A DNA stretch of 64,000 nucleotides from Apricaphanius iberus (Eukaryota; Chordata; Actinopteri; Cyprinodontiformes; Aphaniidae), in the NCBI GenBank assembly GCA_028564705.1, contig JAPXFQ010002090.1, forward strand, positions 61,213 through 125,212, given 5' to 3'. Positions 34,166 to 47,026 of this stretch are shown piece by piece (within the stretch, counting starts at the first letter, position 1; every line of letters begins with the position of its first letter). The notes under the pieces are model-generated. The model made no database searches. It was not told where the DNA came from and saw only the letters and a program-made list of their open reading frames with translations. The position numbers and the translations under genes are program-made.

Positions 34166-35380
34166 TCCTGTTACTACAAAGCATCTTCCTTCTTTATCCT
34201 TAAGTTCCTTCTCAAGATAGACAGCGTGTCAAGTAGCATTGTGCCAAGTACTTCAGCTTCTCACGCTGCAACTTCCCATCTGGCTAACATAAGAATAAGA
34301 TTTATTTGTCATTAAACCAGAGGTACAATGAGATAAAGCTTACAGTACAACCCATCCAAGACGGGCTACTGAGGGCACGCAGGATATGGATTCCTGAGAG
34401 GCAGGAGGACACCAAGGTTACTGGAACCAAGTAATAGCAAATGTTATTCCAATAATTCATTGCAGAGTAGAAGTTCCTTGGGAACATTATAAAAAAGCTA
34501 AATGTCTCGAGTCTTTTGAATGGTTCCTTCTCAGCTCTCCTAAGGTTGAGATATAGTAGCTGGACTTGTATGGACCAAGATTCCAGAAAAGAGGAAGACA
34601 ACATCCGCCCGTCATTTGATTCTAATCTCAGGTCTAATTAAGCTCCATTAAAATTGGATTAAGATTACACCCTGCTTTAATCCAGAAGAGCTGATTAGAG
34701 CTCAACCTTAAGGATTTAGTCTAAATATTGGCTCAAAACAACAAAAAGACAAGAGAGGGCAAGTTTACAGAAGAGAGAGAATAACCCTCTCATTCATGTC
34801 AGTTTCAGCCTCCTTCTAAAAGTCACTTCCATCAAGTGGTTTACCAACACCAAAACAGAAAAACAGGGATAGGCTAGGATGAAGGTATAAGGAATGTCTG
34901 AATTGTCTGAAAGTGTAAGAAGAAATAATAAACTGAGGAAACAATACCGGACCAAAAGGACTTAGTATTCCTAAAATTTTTCTAGACTAAGGCTTGAGGT
35001 TATTTATTATTTCTAATTGATTCCAACTATAAAAGTGTGAAATATTGACCAAAAATCAGAGCTGTGGACTTATTAAATGTCTCACTTTAGACTTCACTTG
35101 ACAAAATGTTCAAAGACTTTGACTTGACCTGGACATTTACACCAATTAGTTGGGGCTTGACTTGGACTTGAACTTGTTTAATTGAAAAGATTTGGTTTTC
35201 AACCCAATCTCTGATGTTTGAAACATCTTCACTCATCTCGGAGACCTTCTCTCTTTAAGCAGGTATGTAAGACTTGCAAAACAACCAATCAAATTAGAAA
35301 ATTTAAATAAATAAAAAATCGGCCTAACCCTCTGTCTCTCAGTACAGCGCTGCAGTAAACGGCAATTATGGGTAAGTAAA
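34166..35380. other. Interval with decayed repeats
   Basis: 34285-34335 (aagatttatttgtcattaaa, ccagaggtacaatgagataa) looks like a reversed LINE 3' end. 35083-35180 has repeated GACTTGAC(TT)GG units typical of a degenerate fish repeat. 35200-35260 resembles another common element (gatgtttgaaacatcttcac). Nothing coding is recognised. Confidence 0.4.
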
Positions 35381-36523
35381 TTAAAGGGCAACTCATCCCC
35401 TACAAGACTCAAAATACGCCCACATTTTCATTTTAAAATTGCCTGAAAATGATGCCATGTCCACACGTAGCCGGGTTTTTTTTTTAAACGAAGATTTTCC
35501 TCTGCTCCTTGAATAAAAAATCTCCATCCACACGTAACCGGATAAATGCGTTTTTCAGCACATTCATAGAAGTGGCAAACCTGTAGGGGGCAGTAGTTCT
35601 CCCCAGTCCTATCCGCCAAGAGAAACTTTCTATCCTCTATCTTCAGCACACAGCAGTGATAGAGCTTATAAAAGCAAACAAACAAGACGCGCTTTAACAA
35701 TGGATGATACCAACACAGCGCTGAGGAAATAAATGCTGTTTTCGAGAGTAAACACAGGTCGCACATGTGGTGTTGGAGCATTTTTATTCGCGGAAAGTGG
35801 CGTTACGGCTCTTAAAACTCCGTTTTCAACCGTCCACACGTAGATACTGAAAACGGAGAAAACGCAAATCTCGACTTCGGCCGGAGTTTTTAAAAAGCTT
35901 CGTTTTTGGTGCCAAAAACCTCCGGCTACGTGTGGATAACAGGCCAAACCGTAGAAAAAGATGTCCGTTTTGGGAGATACCTGGCTACGTGTGGACAGGG
36001 CCTGAGATGATGCCTTACGGAACACGAAGGGGGGAGGGTTGGGCATGGACCAAGCAGGACACACATAGACACAGACAGAAAGTTGCAAAACAATGACAAT
36101 GTGAGTTCCATTGCTTTATAGGCGGCAGTTATGAGGTTGAATATTTCTCTTGGCCTTATCCAGAGGGAAGAGACTAAAAGAAGGAGGGTTCTGTGGAGGA
36201 GGCGAGCGGCCATGAGCCGTATCTTTTTGACTTTATTGCTTGTGAGTGCCCAGCCACTTGCTACGGAGGCGTGGTGACACTGAGCTTCTTTTATACTCCA
36301 CAGCGGCAGAACACTATAATAAGAAACCCAGGGTAACCGGTAGGTAAGCCTGATTCAAAATCAAGTGCAGTGCAGTGTAAAGCTTTAAGCAGAATAGGGC
36401 ACTTCACCAGCGGTTTTTAGTACAAAAAATAAAATGCCAGACATGTACACAGCACTATTAGACACTTGTTTTTAAGAGTTAATGAGCAATAAAAAGTGAG
36501 TTCTGGGGTGAGTTGCACTTTAA
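35381..36523. mobile_element. TTAA-flanked DNA element with nested transposon
   Basis: Left boundary TTAA at 35381-35384 followed by AGGGCAACTCATCCCC; right boundary GGGGTGAGTTGCACT then TTAA at 36520-36523. The terminal repeats (AG[T/G]GCAACTCA[C/T]CCC) and TTAA duplication fit piggyBac- or Kolobok-type elements. Of 1143 bp, 550 (35453-36002) are a later insertion of an unrelated element. The right arm is related in order and sequence to 22645-23040. I see no transposase, so it is non-autonomous or internally deleted. Confidence 0.7.
35453..36002 (-). mobile_element. GGCCCTGTCCACACG element, copy A (550 bp)
   Basis: Ends: TGCCATGTCCACACGTAGCC at the left and GGCTACGTGTGGACAGGGCC at the right. 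Flanked by TGA on both sides (35450-35452 and 36003-36005). The interior shares with copies B and C the block 'gtggcaaacctgtagggggc', 'tcactgctgtgtgctgaaga' (reverse) and 'aacaatggatgataccaaca', so all three are one family, with no recognisable transposase. A 3-bp duplication and GGCC-type ends point to a PIF/Harbinger-like non-autonomous element, an inference. It is inserted in the TTAA element and is thus younger. Orientation is opposite to copy C. Confidence 0.75.
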
Positions 36524-37745
36524 GAGTATTTTATTTTCAGGACCATAAACTACGAACTCGTTGACAAAACAAACCGCATTGAAATATGTAAAACTTATAA
36601 CAAGAAAAATCACAGACAGAGATGGAAAAACGTTCAACTTCTTTCAACATTTAAGTTTCATAAAGACAACAGGTAGGTAGTATTTTTTTTGCTAACCTGA
36701 CTCTCCTGACCTGAGTTAACCTGGTTTCATGAGCAAATGTTCCAAGGCCCATGTTGATGATACTGTTTGGCTTTAAAAACTGTGATATTTTTGTCACGCC
36801 ATTTTAAATCTGGTTTTCTGAGCACATCCAATAATTACAGGCAGCTAATTAGCTCAGAATGATCAGAGGACGGTAAATGGAGGTATGTTTTCAGAAAGCA
36901 GGTTCTTTATCTCAGCTTAGGGAGGAGAGATTTTCTCCATCTCTTCCCCATCATAATGCTGAAACAGGTTAAGTTTCATCAAAGGATGGATTATATGTCT
37001 GAAGACATCTGCATCGGTGAAGTGTATTGAGAAGAAATAGTTCACTGTAAGCAATACGTAGGTCTTGGGATTTTTATTTAACCTATACATGGTCTTATTC
37101 TTTTGTCCATCACACATCACTCCTTAATGTCAATAAATCACATAAAATGCTGATATATTATTAGCAGTTCACTTTGTAAAGCCAGTTTTGACAGCAGGGA
37201 TGCTTAAAATTGCTTGTCGAACTGTATGCAGAGTTTTGAGGAAAGCGATCTTACTTTCCACGAGTGGGATCTGACGTATTTCCGGAGTCAAATCTACCTT
37301 TAGTGGCCAGTGAGTATATCATGTGAAAGATAGGATTCTTGTGATTCCAATGGCGTATGCCAATCAAAGATACAATCATGACTAGGGATATTAGAGAATA
37401 TGGATACACCAATATATAACAATATTTTATGTCACAATATTATATCAATCCTCAGAAGCAATATATCAATTTTTATTTTATTTTTTAGAATTTCAATGGA
37501 ACCATTAATGACATTCATCTTTGTAGTAGAATTAAAAGTATGACCACTAGTTGGTGGTTGTTTTTACCTTCTTGGTTCCAGTGGATCAACTAGATCTAGT
37601 AATAGAACTGGATGTGTTATGGAAGAAACAGGTGGGAGTGTTTAGAATGCTGTGATAGATTTTCCACTCAAAATTCACTTTATATAGTCTTACTCATAGT
37701 ACCACAGTATATTGTTCGAAGCACTACTAAATATTGTGGAATTAA
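36524..37745. other. AT-rich interval without recognised gene
   Basis: A piece at 37383-37470 (gggatattagagaatatgga, aacaatattttatgtcacaa) resembles degenerate ends of short fish DNA elements. Otherwise nothing is recognised. Confidence 0.35.
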
Positions 37746-38626
37746 GGCCATGTCCACACATCCTGGGTTCGATTCCCGCCGGGGACGCCGTCGGTGCTGT
37801 GGGTGTGTTTGTTCCTCAATATCATCAGCAACCACACCCTGGGTGGGGTTAGTGAAAGGGACTTTCTGTGTGGAGTTTGCGTATACTCCCAATGTTCCCT
37901 TGAGCAGCTAATGTGAACTACTCCCACAAAAACATGCACCAGTCCTGGGCTGTATACTCCCCCCTCCTGGCTGACTGGGGCGCCTGAAGGGGGCGGGTAG
38001 AATCTTGCTGGAATAACGTGATCCTTCCACGCACTACGGCCAGCTGGGGAAACCCCACCCATCAGATGGAAAGAAGGGCCTGCTTACTCCTCAGGTAAGA
38101 AGGAGGCTTGAGCTCAGTGCTGGGCCCTCCTGGGGTTGGTAGAGGATTGGACTTAGGTAGGAACACTGGGTGATAATGGGAAAAAACCATCCACACATAA
38201 CCATATAAATGCGTTTTGGCAAACCTGTAGGGGGCAGTAGTTCTCCCAAATCCTATCTGCTCAGAATAACTTTCTATCCTCTATCTTCAGCACGCAGCAG
38301 TGATAGAGCTTATAAAAGCAAACAAAACGCGCTTTAACAATGGATGATACCAACACAGCTCTGAGGGCATAAAGGCTGTTTTTGAGATTAAACACAGGTC
38401 GCACATGTGATGTTGGAGCATTTTTTGCTGCAGATAGTGACGTTACGGTTCTTAAAACTCTGTTTTGAACCGTCCACACGTAGATACTGAAAACGGAGAA
38501 ATCACAGATCTCCACTTTGGCCGGAGTTTTTAAAAATATTTGATTTTGGTGCCAAAAACCTCAGTTTACGTGTGAATGACAGGCCAAACCGTTTTGTGAG
38601 ATACCCGGCTACGTGTGGACAGGGCC
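37746..38626 (-). mobile_element. GGCCCTGTCCACACG element, copy B, interrupted by a SINE
   Basis: The left end GGCCATGTCCACACA (37746-37760) is followed by a SINE; element sequence resumes near 38185 (catccacacataaccatata) and runs to GTGTGGACAGGGCC at 38626. The interior matches copy A closely (tagggggcagtagttctccc, tttaacaatggatgatacca). About 28 bp next to the left end, present in the other copies, are missing, so the SINE insertion went with a small loss. No matching 3-bp flanks were found (TAA left, GGA right). Confidence 0.7.
37761..38184 (+). mobile_element. tRNA-SINE-type retroposon inside copy B
   Basis: Starts in the middle of a tRNA-like head with a perfect B box (GGGTTCGATTCCCG at 37766-37779) and lacks the A box. 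It continues with gtgtggagtttgcgtatact and cccacaaaaacatgcaccag, the module shared with the minus-strand SINE at 57277-57548. Its 3' half is different (ctcctggctgactggggcgc, cttccacgcactacggccag, ggttggtagaggattggact) and ends aatgggaaaaaac. So it is a 5'-truncated member of a modular tRNA-SINE superfamily. Confidence 0.65.
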
Positions 38627-40056
38627 GGAGAATGGTGTGGTCTGATTTCAGACATTGTGTGGCTGTGGGTGGAGAGGATCAGTGGTTCTCAGGTGAAGTG
38701 AGAACACACACAAGAACGATAGCCTGGAAGCTGAGGTTCTTGTTAGCTGGAGTCAGCCTTCCTGTCCATGCAGACAGACTAAAACCTGCCAGCCATTAAA
38801 AACACAAAAAAACTTGAAGCTTAGCGCAAGGGACAGGGGTGTTTATGTCAGCTCATGCTGATGACCACTGATAGTGCAGTGTCACATTGGAAATAAGGAG
38901 AAGTAGTAAGCTCTGAGTCCCTTCAGGGAAAGAAAAGGAAGCAATGCAAACGAAGCGCTGCAGGAACATCAGAGCTAAACACAAAATCACTGACATGTCA
39001 TGTATTTAGTTTAGTTTAGTCAGGGAAGTAGTAGGATGTAAAAATGGACAATGATTTACTGTTTCCAGGTCTCTTTACAAGACTTGGTTTATTAGCAGTG
39101 AGATTTTCTTTTTGTTAAATGAAAAATATGAGATTCTTTGTTTTGAACGTAGGATGTTTTAGTTCTTTAAACATGACATAGAAATGCATGAACCACAGCA
39201 CTGTTAGATTTATGAAAATAGTTGTGAATAACAGTAAATGGGATCTCTTTGGTTATTGATTTGGTCAGTTATTCTTAGTCACCATTATGGCAAACTTTTT
39301 TTTTCTGAGCATCACACAGACGGAGCAGTCTGGATTAAATGTTACCATACATTCAGAAAGCCAACTTGGTCATAGTGTTAAGACTTTAAACAATAAACTT
39401 AAAGAAGCTGCAGCTCATTTCATTTCATCTTTTGGGTTAATCAGTATATTTATTATGCAAAGGTCTGGTGGTTCCTATTGATAAATAATTCTATACTTTT
39501 TAGATTTTTAGTAGTATTTCAGTTTATGGGAGCGTGAACAAAATGATGTTATCTAGGGGGGTATGGCAGAAAATAATTGGAACCACTGATCTAAACACAG
39601 TGAATAAGTTTAACACCGGGCCTGAAGTCTGTCTGTAGGTATTTTGTTCCTTGTGGGTACTATGGCCTCATCCCATAGGCCAGAAATATGAATGTTTGAT
39701 GGATTATTCTCTATAGACTGGTATGGGGACAGAATGTGTGCATTGTTGTTTGTTCTGTGTGTCTTTATGTTGCCTGGTTGTGAAACACAAAGCCAGTCAG
39801 GATTTCCACCAACCAACTCTCTATGAGCAGCTTAAGCTAAACCTGTTTCCATTTGGATCCGTCCTCCTCATAGCAAGAGAAAAAAAAGTTTCCAAATAAT
39901 TTGTCATGCTGTCATTTTCTGCTCCCCAGAACCTGGAAACTTTAACAAGGTGTGGACCTTTTTCAGAGACACTTTATTCTGCTTTCAGAGAGCTGTGGTG
40001 ATAAGTTACTTTCACTGTTCAGACAATTCAAGTCGTTTCTGTCTGTTTCAGGCCCA

Positions 40057-40094
<38 letters not shown>

Positions 40095-41104
40095 TACAAT
40101 ACTACAGAGCAGCACTGAGTGGCAAAGATAGTCTAAGAGGAGAAAACCTTGGACACAGAGATCAGGACAAACAGCTGAGCTCATTATGAAAACATTTTTT
40201 TCTCTGTTCTTCAAAGTGATCCAACTATGAAACGCAAAAAGTTTCTTGAGTCCAAGAAACCAGGAGAACAGAGCGACCCAGTTCAGTTTACTCGCTTCGT
40301 TCCCACTGCAGCTCTTTAAAGTGTGAACACCATCAACATGGAAACCCCTAATAGTATTACTAAAGAACTTCTGAATGGTTCTGGGTTCTCTTGACCCGAT
40401 CAGCAGCGACCTTACACAAACACACCTGCTGCTTTCTTGAACACACACTATAACATGGAGGCATGGCAGCATAAAGCACACCCTTTTGTGTTAATCATTC
40501 ACACTCTTTGAACTTGATCATTCAAACAGAGTTTAACACCTGAATCTTCCTCACATCCCACAGCAGCAGCAGTGCATGCATCTGTGTCCTTTCTTCTCAG
40601 AGTCTCCTCTACAAATCAGAGCATTAATGAATCAGATAGTGATCACACAAAAATAGGTTAATTCAGCCTTGAATGAGGTTTGGAGATTATACCCGCTTAA
40701 TGCAACAGGAGTCCAGATGTGTCCACCAGCCAGTGGAGTAAGGGTTCCACTAAGTAGCATATGGGCCGTTTTAGTTGGGATCACAGCCTGATGTCTTGGA
40801 GATTAATGGCTATCTAACAGGTTGAGGTTCCAGTCTCAGCTACAGCTCAGTGGAAGGGATTATGGCTGAAATCTGTCACATTTCATGCAACAGGAAACAG
40901 TTCTGTTACTGTAAACCCCAGATGGGGGAATTTTAAGGCGTTAATGTTTCTACATCTGGCTCACACAGGAAAAGTAACTCCATATATGGTCATTCCTCAA
41001 CAGCTGATGGTTTTGGGAATAACTAATTTAGTCTAATAACAAAAAAGCCACAACACCTTGATGAGGTTAAAGGTCATCACTAAAGAGAGGGTGCTGGCCC
41101 CATC
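38627..41104. other. Interval without recognised gene; one AAT microsatellite
   Basis: A 172-codon minus frame (39963-40481) includes a run of isoleucines made by the (AAT)n tract and has no domain I know, so it is not called. Segment 40200-40390 has the feel of repeated fish sequence (aaagtttcttgagtccaaga, tggaaacccctaatagtatt) but I cannot classify it. Confidence 0.35.
40061..40094 (+). repeat. (AAT)11 microsatellite
   Basis: Pure TAA/AAT trinucleotide run of about 34 bp. Confidence 0.95.
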
Positions 41105-41180
41105 TGATAATGGCTAATGCGTGAAAGGTGGACCTGGACAGGTCTCTAGCCTAGCACATGGCAACACAGGGTCCCCAGAA
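41105..41180 (-). mobile_element. tRNA-SINE 3' module fragment (weak)
   Basis: tgcgtgaaaggtggacctgg, acaggtctctagcctagcac and atggcaacacaggg match in order the reversed GGACTGG-GACCTGTCC-AGGT module seen at 4187-4305, with more changes. Old fragment. Confidence 0.4.
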
Positions 41181-44100
41181 GGCAACCTGAAGAAGCCCAT
41201 AGAGAAAGGAAGCAAACCGTGGGTATGAAGGAACCCGGTACCAACAACAGAACCACCATGCAGCCCCACATGGACCAATTCTTACATGTATGTTACAGGG
41301 CCGGACTGGGACATATTTCAGCCCTGGGGGTTCATGGCTCAGACCTGCCCACTTTATATCACTTCCTATTATTATTAAAATCCTGTAATTATAAGCTTCC
41401 ATGTTTAGCTACAGCGGCACACTGTTCTGTACAAACTTGTAATTAAAAGTATTTTTCTTTTTAAAAAAAGTCAAATTTAGTGGAAATAAGGGTTAATTGC
41501 TTCACCAGGTAGATTTATTCCAGCATGTGTTCCCATCTACACTATTCTTCCCAACACATCCATTAATCCATATTTTGAGCTGCTTCCTGTAATCAGTCCC
41601 TGGGTAGTCTCTGCTTTCCCTTTCACACTTCCTCCATTTTTCTAAACTCACATGCTGCACCTGTGTCACAATAAAAAATGAGATTCTGAAAAGCTTTAGT
41701 GTGTTTATTATGAAGTTATTTTAAACATGCAGGCTTAATTCGTATTACTTGAATTCTATTCTCTTTCATATGTGGGCTTTGTGTATCGTCTTACTTTTAA
41801 AGAAAAAACCTATGACAGGTTAGACAGCCATTTGGGCATAGAGAGTGGTTTTATAGGCACGAATGCCTGCATGTTCATACACCTGTTCCTTCCACACTCA
41901 CAATTAAATCCCCTCATCACTACTTACTCCAGATTCTACTTCTGAAAGTTAAACACTTTTAAAAATGGTCGTAATTCTCTGCAGAAAAAGCCTCTGATGA
42001 ATTCCACATGAGTTTTATTTTTATCGTAATGCTGAATAAGTTAGCAGGTCTACACCATGCTCTTCATTAGATCAATACTGTCTGAATATTGAGCTGTTAC
42101 CCTGTTATGGGACTGTCATCCAACAGCAGCATTCAGTCAGAGGCCTCTTCGTTTTCATAGGAAGACTGACTGCTACAGGAGATCCTTCCTGCCCACAGCA
42201 TCACCACCTACTCTGACTTTGAAAATACTTGGATTATATCAGTTATGACAACATTTCATTTCCCTCTGGAAGAACTACGGTTTTTGTGAATTGAATAACA
42301 AGAACAACAGTAGGCAATATTTTAAATAAGTAAACATAAGCTGTAGACCTATGATGAATATTTAACTGTTTATCCCTAATATAAAACTTTTTTAAAGTCT
42401 AAAACTCTCAAAAACACTGTTGCATTTCAATTTCCTTTTATTTTAGCATGTTTCTACTGGAAGGTCAATTATTACAATTCAGAGCTGAGACGTTGTCTGT
42501 GGAAATGAAAAGGTTCACTGCTCCATTATTTCAAACCCACATCAACAGAGTCTTTGTTTAAAAAACCAAGGTCACGCCATCAACATCTGAGAGTCATTTT
42601 CCTATGATAAAGATATCTGCATACGTTCATGCTCAAAAGGTGGTGTTGCCGACACAAAGACGGAGCTGCCATAACCATGTTCTCTCACACTATCAAATAA
42701 CATGCGTCCTTGCTTGTGTGGCAGAGACCAGGTGAGTCTAGTTTACATACACTGGTTTGTTTGTGGAAAGGATCTGTGGCATCCTGCAGGTGCTGAGAGC
42801 CAGCTGGAACAAGAACCCATCCTCCCGAACATGTTTCCTATTCCCTGTCACATCATTCATCAGCTGGACATCGTTTACTGTACAGGACTAGTAGCACGAT
42901 GCTTAAACCACAGTTTAATAATCACATTTGTTTAATAATGACAAAAGAAAAACACCCGCATGCTACGCGTCTAAAAAAGACCTGACGTTTCACGGATGTA
43001 TTGTGCGTAAGTCACAGGCCAACCTTTGCTCATGTGCTCAGGAGCATTACCATGTAATAAACAATGGGTGGCGCTATATTAACTTCTACGCCATGATGAT
43101 GTCTAAAAATCTTCCTCTTCCTCAACATTGTGGTCAACAAGGGGGGAGTCCGGCGGCTTCTTCAGGGCTCGCCGTAGAGAATCATCCGTCTCCATTTAGT
43201 CGGGATCTCTGCATCCTCTGCCCTAGTAGGGGGCAACATAGAAGGCATAGCGTGGAAACCTGGACTATAGCACCCCACTGCGATTACACATGCTGATGAT
43301 GTCATCAAGCTGGGCTTACATACGTCAGGTAAGCAAGGAGGATAAAGGCTGATGTTCAGATATTGCAAGTTTAAAATGAGCTGTTTTGCATTAAGAAGCA
43401 GGATTATTGTTGTGAGATATTAAGTTCATAAATAAGTAACCAGGAAAGCAGATCTTTTTGAACTTTATTTTCATAAAATTTAGCTTTTATTTGATTAAAA
43501 ATGTCTTCATCTTTATGTTTTGACATTTTTTGTGTTTTTTTGTGAAAAAAAGAGTTAAATACTTTTTAAATGCATTTTGCACATTAAATTTTATTTCAAT
43601 GGCATTCTATACCTTATTGAAGTTGTTCTGCTGCAATATACAGTATATGTAAAGTAAGAATGCTCATAAGCAGTCATTGTGACATAAAGTTTTATTACTA
43701 TAGTCATCACTGCACATGTTTAAGATTTTGAGGCCATATCGCCCAGCCCTACTCTGCCCTCACACCAACTAACAAAGCCAATATAACAATCATGAATGTG
43801 CTTGAGGACATTTTCTAGAACTAATCTCACCCTAATCCTAACCCTTACTAAGGCCAACAGGTGCCAGTCATACCTATGGTCATTAGATTTTACTGGGTTT
43901 GGAACGGTATTTAGGCAACAAGTGGTTTGTTCATGCAAAACTAGTTTCTTACCCAGTTGTAGAGGATGCCGAACATCCTCATAGCACCTTCCTTAAAGAA
44001 ACCATGACCTTTTATGGCTAATAAAGATCCTTATGCTCCCTGTATTTAAACATCCACATCACATTTTATTAGGAAGAACTGCTGTGATGGTTGGCCATTG

Positions 44101-45619
44101 TGGGGTGGAGGGGGCAAGTTACACAATCATATTTTGTGTCATTTATAAGGAATCATCATAACCAGATACTCATCTTCCAAAGACGGCAAAGATCTCTGAT
44201 GATGCTGGAGGAACATCAGGGAGCCGTTCCATGAAGCATGCTCAACAAATCAAGTCTCATGTGCATTATCCTCACTTAAATTATCCTAACAGTTCACATC
44301 AGGCTTATTTGGTTCCACCAACGAAGCTCAGGTGAATTCAATCCCTGTTGATTCAGTTGAGGCTTAGCAAACCAGGCTCATGTGCTTCAGCGCTACATTA
44401 AAGGCAGCTCCTGTCAATCCATGCTAGATAAGTGAGAATGGAAGGAAAGGAAACAGCTGTCTGAGAAAGACTTATTAATGCAGTTTATGAGCATCATAAT
44501 TACATCATAACCAATAAGGGGAACAGCAGCTGCTTAGAGAAGCTCCTCATGCTGCTTTGGGTTATAATGTTAGATGGCGTTCCTTACAGACGGTTTAGAG
44601 CGAGGCGCTAAGAGCTAAAAAGCTCTTTTAACTGTGATACTTCTACATTCATCTTAATAAATCATACTACCTGGTTGTGTAGGGCAACATAATCTGGAGT
44701 CTGTTGTGAATTATTAAAACCACATTATAACACATGACAGAAAATAGCTGACATGTTAAATGTGGAAACATGATTTAAGAAAGGATGCAAAATATTTACA
44801 ACTAAATAGGAACACGTTCAACTGTTTAAAATATAAAGTAACAATAAAACAGTGATTTTTTTTACATTTGTGGAAAATTGAGGCAGGATTGTCAAAGTAA
44901 GCCTGGTTTTTGGAGTTAGCTCGCTTGGTGGAACACCCCTCTGCCATTCTGTCTCATAAACACCAGTACTAAAGCTAGCTCCTAAGAATCACCTGAGCTA
45001 GCAACACCTGAAGAACCTTCTTAATAAATTACAGAGATACACATAATTCATTGTTCATGAACAGTCACACAACACTTTGCTCCATTTTTGACAGAGAGCC
45101 TTGGAGGATTAAAAAAAAGACTGACTAAAGATGTCCGGTTAATATTTATGTCCCTCTCTTATTGCCTTTGTTGTATTGGTCAGGAGGAACCTCCCCAGAA
45201 CCAACCCAAAGATGGTTTGACTGGAGTTCATGAAACGGTTCTGGTAACGTTTAAACTTGTTGGTGCTACAGGCAGAGGGAAGAAACCCGCTTCAATCCGT
45301 CCCTCTGCTCTGGCTCAGGAACCCCTCAGTCACTTTCATATAAAGAAATTCTACCTGTTCTGTTACCTGAGGAAAAGCGCCTCTAATGCAGGGACAGCTA
45401 CCTATCCACAGACTAGAGCAGGAACTCTCTCATCTCTGTGTCCTCTGAGCTAACGGACTCTCTGCTGGTGGAAGCTACAAGCAGATCAGATGCTTGGAAT
45501 CTGCTAAACATTCATATCTGTACACGACTTCATAACTGGCTCTGGTTTGACCTTCCTACTAGGCCTGTTCTCACTGCTGCTAACAGGCTCTGGGCTGGAG
45601 GTGAGCAACACACGGCTGC

Positions 45620-45691
45620 AGAACCTCAGCTGCTAAAGCAAGGTTCTGCCCGTCAAGAACCTCAGCTGCTAAAGCAAGGTTCTGCCCGTGA
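45620..45691 (+). repeat. Tandem duplication, 36-bp unit, two copies
   Basis: The unit starts gaacctcagctgctaaagca and ends ggttctgcccgtcaa. The two copies are identical over the whole unit until the last base or two, so the duplication is recent or homogenised. Confidence 0.9.
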
Positions 45692-46978
45692 TATTTAGGC
45701 TCAGTCTATACATGTCACACAAGCAGAAGCATGAAATATGAATGATTTAGACCCCCAGGGTATGAAAGGACAAAAATGCCTCAAAAACTGATGTTTAGAA
45801 ATGAGAGAACTGTAATATAACTGCAGCTGTATATGTCAAAGAAATTAAGGAATATTTTCATAAAACGAATGTAGAAATTATCATCATTATTTTTCAAACC
45901 AATGATTAATCAAAAACATTTACTGAGTGAAACATGACTATAGAAAAGGTAAATATCAGCTGTGCAGATTAACCAATCAGATGTCAGGGTTTATTTATTT
46001 ATTTCAAATGTATATTTTTAGGAGCATGTTTGCCAGAAAGCATTCATCTTTTTTGACTCTTCAATAAATCCCAAGTGTTCAGCTAAAAGGCCATGTTTGT
46101 CAGTGGAATATGATGTTTTCTTGATTAAAATAATATTTTTTAATATTCTGCCTTCAAAAATTCATTAAATTACTTTTTAAGAGAAAGATAATAAATAAAT
46201 AATGAAATGTGAATAAGAATCCAACAAAACACATGCTCACATATAAAATTAGTTTAACTTTTAGACATTGGAACTTTAACTTTTGTTTAATATGATTATT
46301 TAGTCAATTAAATAAAGTCTACTCAATTTCGAGTAAATCATTGTGATAAAACAAACCTTAGGCAGTTTCTGGGTACATTTCTAAGGAAATCTGTGCTCAT
46401 CTTCCACATGGTTATTCTTCAGTATTTTTACTGTGTGTTTGGTCATCCACAGAATGAGACGAGACAAAACTGCACGAACATCCAACAGTCAGGAGAGTCA
46501 GATGGACACCAGCAACACACCGTCTACACGCAACTTTAGCAAAAAGGAAAAGCATCATTTCCATTTTGGCCTTATGACAACATTTATGTTCAAAACGTTT
46601 TAACTGAGCAAAGCAGAACCCAAGTGAAATTCCTTGTTAGTTGCAAATAACCAATGAAAAACCAACTGAGTGATTGGGGACCAAACTGTGACCAAAAACC
46701 TGCTGATAATAAGTGCAGAGCTGAACATATTGTAGAGCCAAGAAAGCAAAGTGTTTGCTTATGTTTATGAAAAACAAACAACAAAATGAAAATCACAAAG
46801 CAGAAGAGAAGGAGCTGGGGTTGTAAATATTCTACTGACTCTATTCAAATGTAACGGCACAATTTTCTCTGTAGCGACCCCTGTTGGTTCTAATGAGCAC
46901 TGCAGCGACCACCAGACCAAGCTGCACCCTAAGCAAAGCAAAGATGCACAGATCTGGGAAACTAGGGGCAAAACACAA

Positions 46979-47008
46979 TCAGTCAGTCAGTCAGTCCGTC
47001 AGTCAGTT
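46979..47008 (+). repeat. (AGTC)n microsatellite
   Basis: About seven CAGT units with one CCGT variant, next to the candidate splice donor. Confidence 0.85.
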
Positions 47009-47026
47009 CAACAGGCAGCCACTCAC

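Larger units (their letters stand above)
41181..47020. other. Long interval without recognised gene
   Basis: 41296-41330 (acagggccggactgggacat) looks like a single hAT-type terminus without its partner. A 36-bp tandem duplication lies at 45620-45691. Frames up to 122 codons (42928-43296) and 121 codons (45088-45453) have no domains. If the candidate exon at 47 kb is real, this interval would be its first intron. Confidence 0.35.

Noticed and set aside
35666..36213. Overlapping 117- to 140-codon minus frames
   Set aside because: They lie across a non-coding nested DNA element and its host, and equivalent frames in the other copies are broken differently.
37383..37480. Degenerate DNA-element end (gggatattagag...)
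   Set aside because: Too diverged to define ends; mentioned only within the unassigned interval.
39963..40481. 172-codon minus-strand frame
   Set aside because: A run of isoleucines comes from the (AAT)n tract; the rest has no recognised domain.
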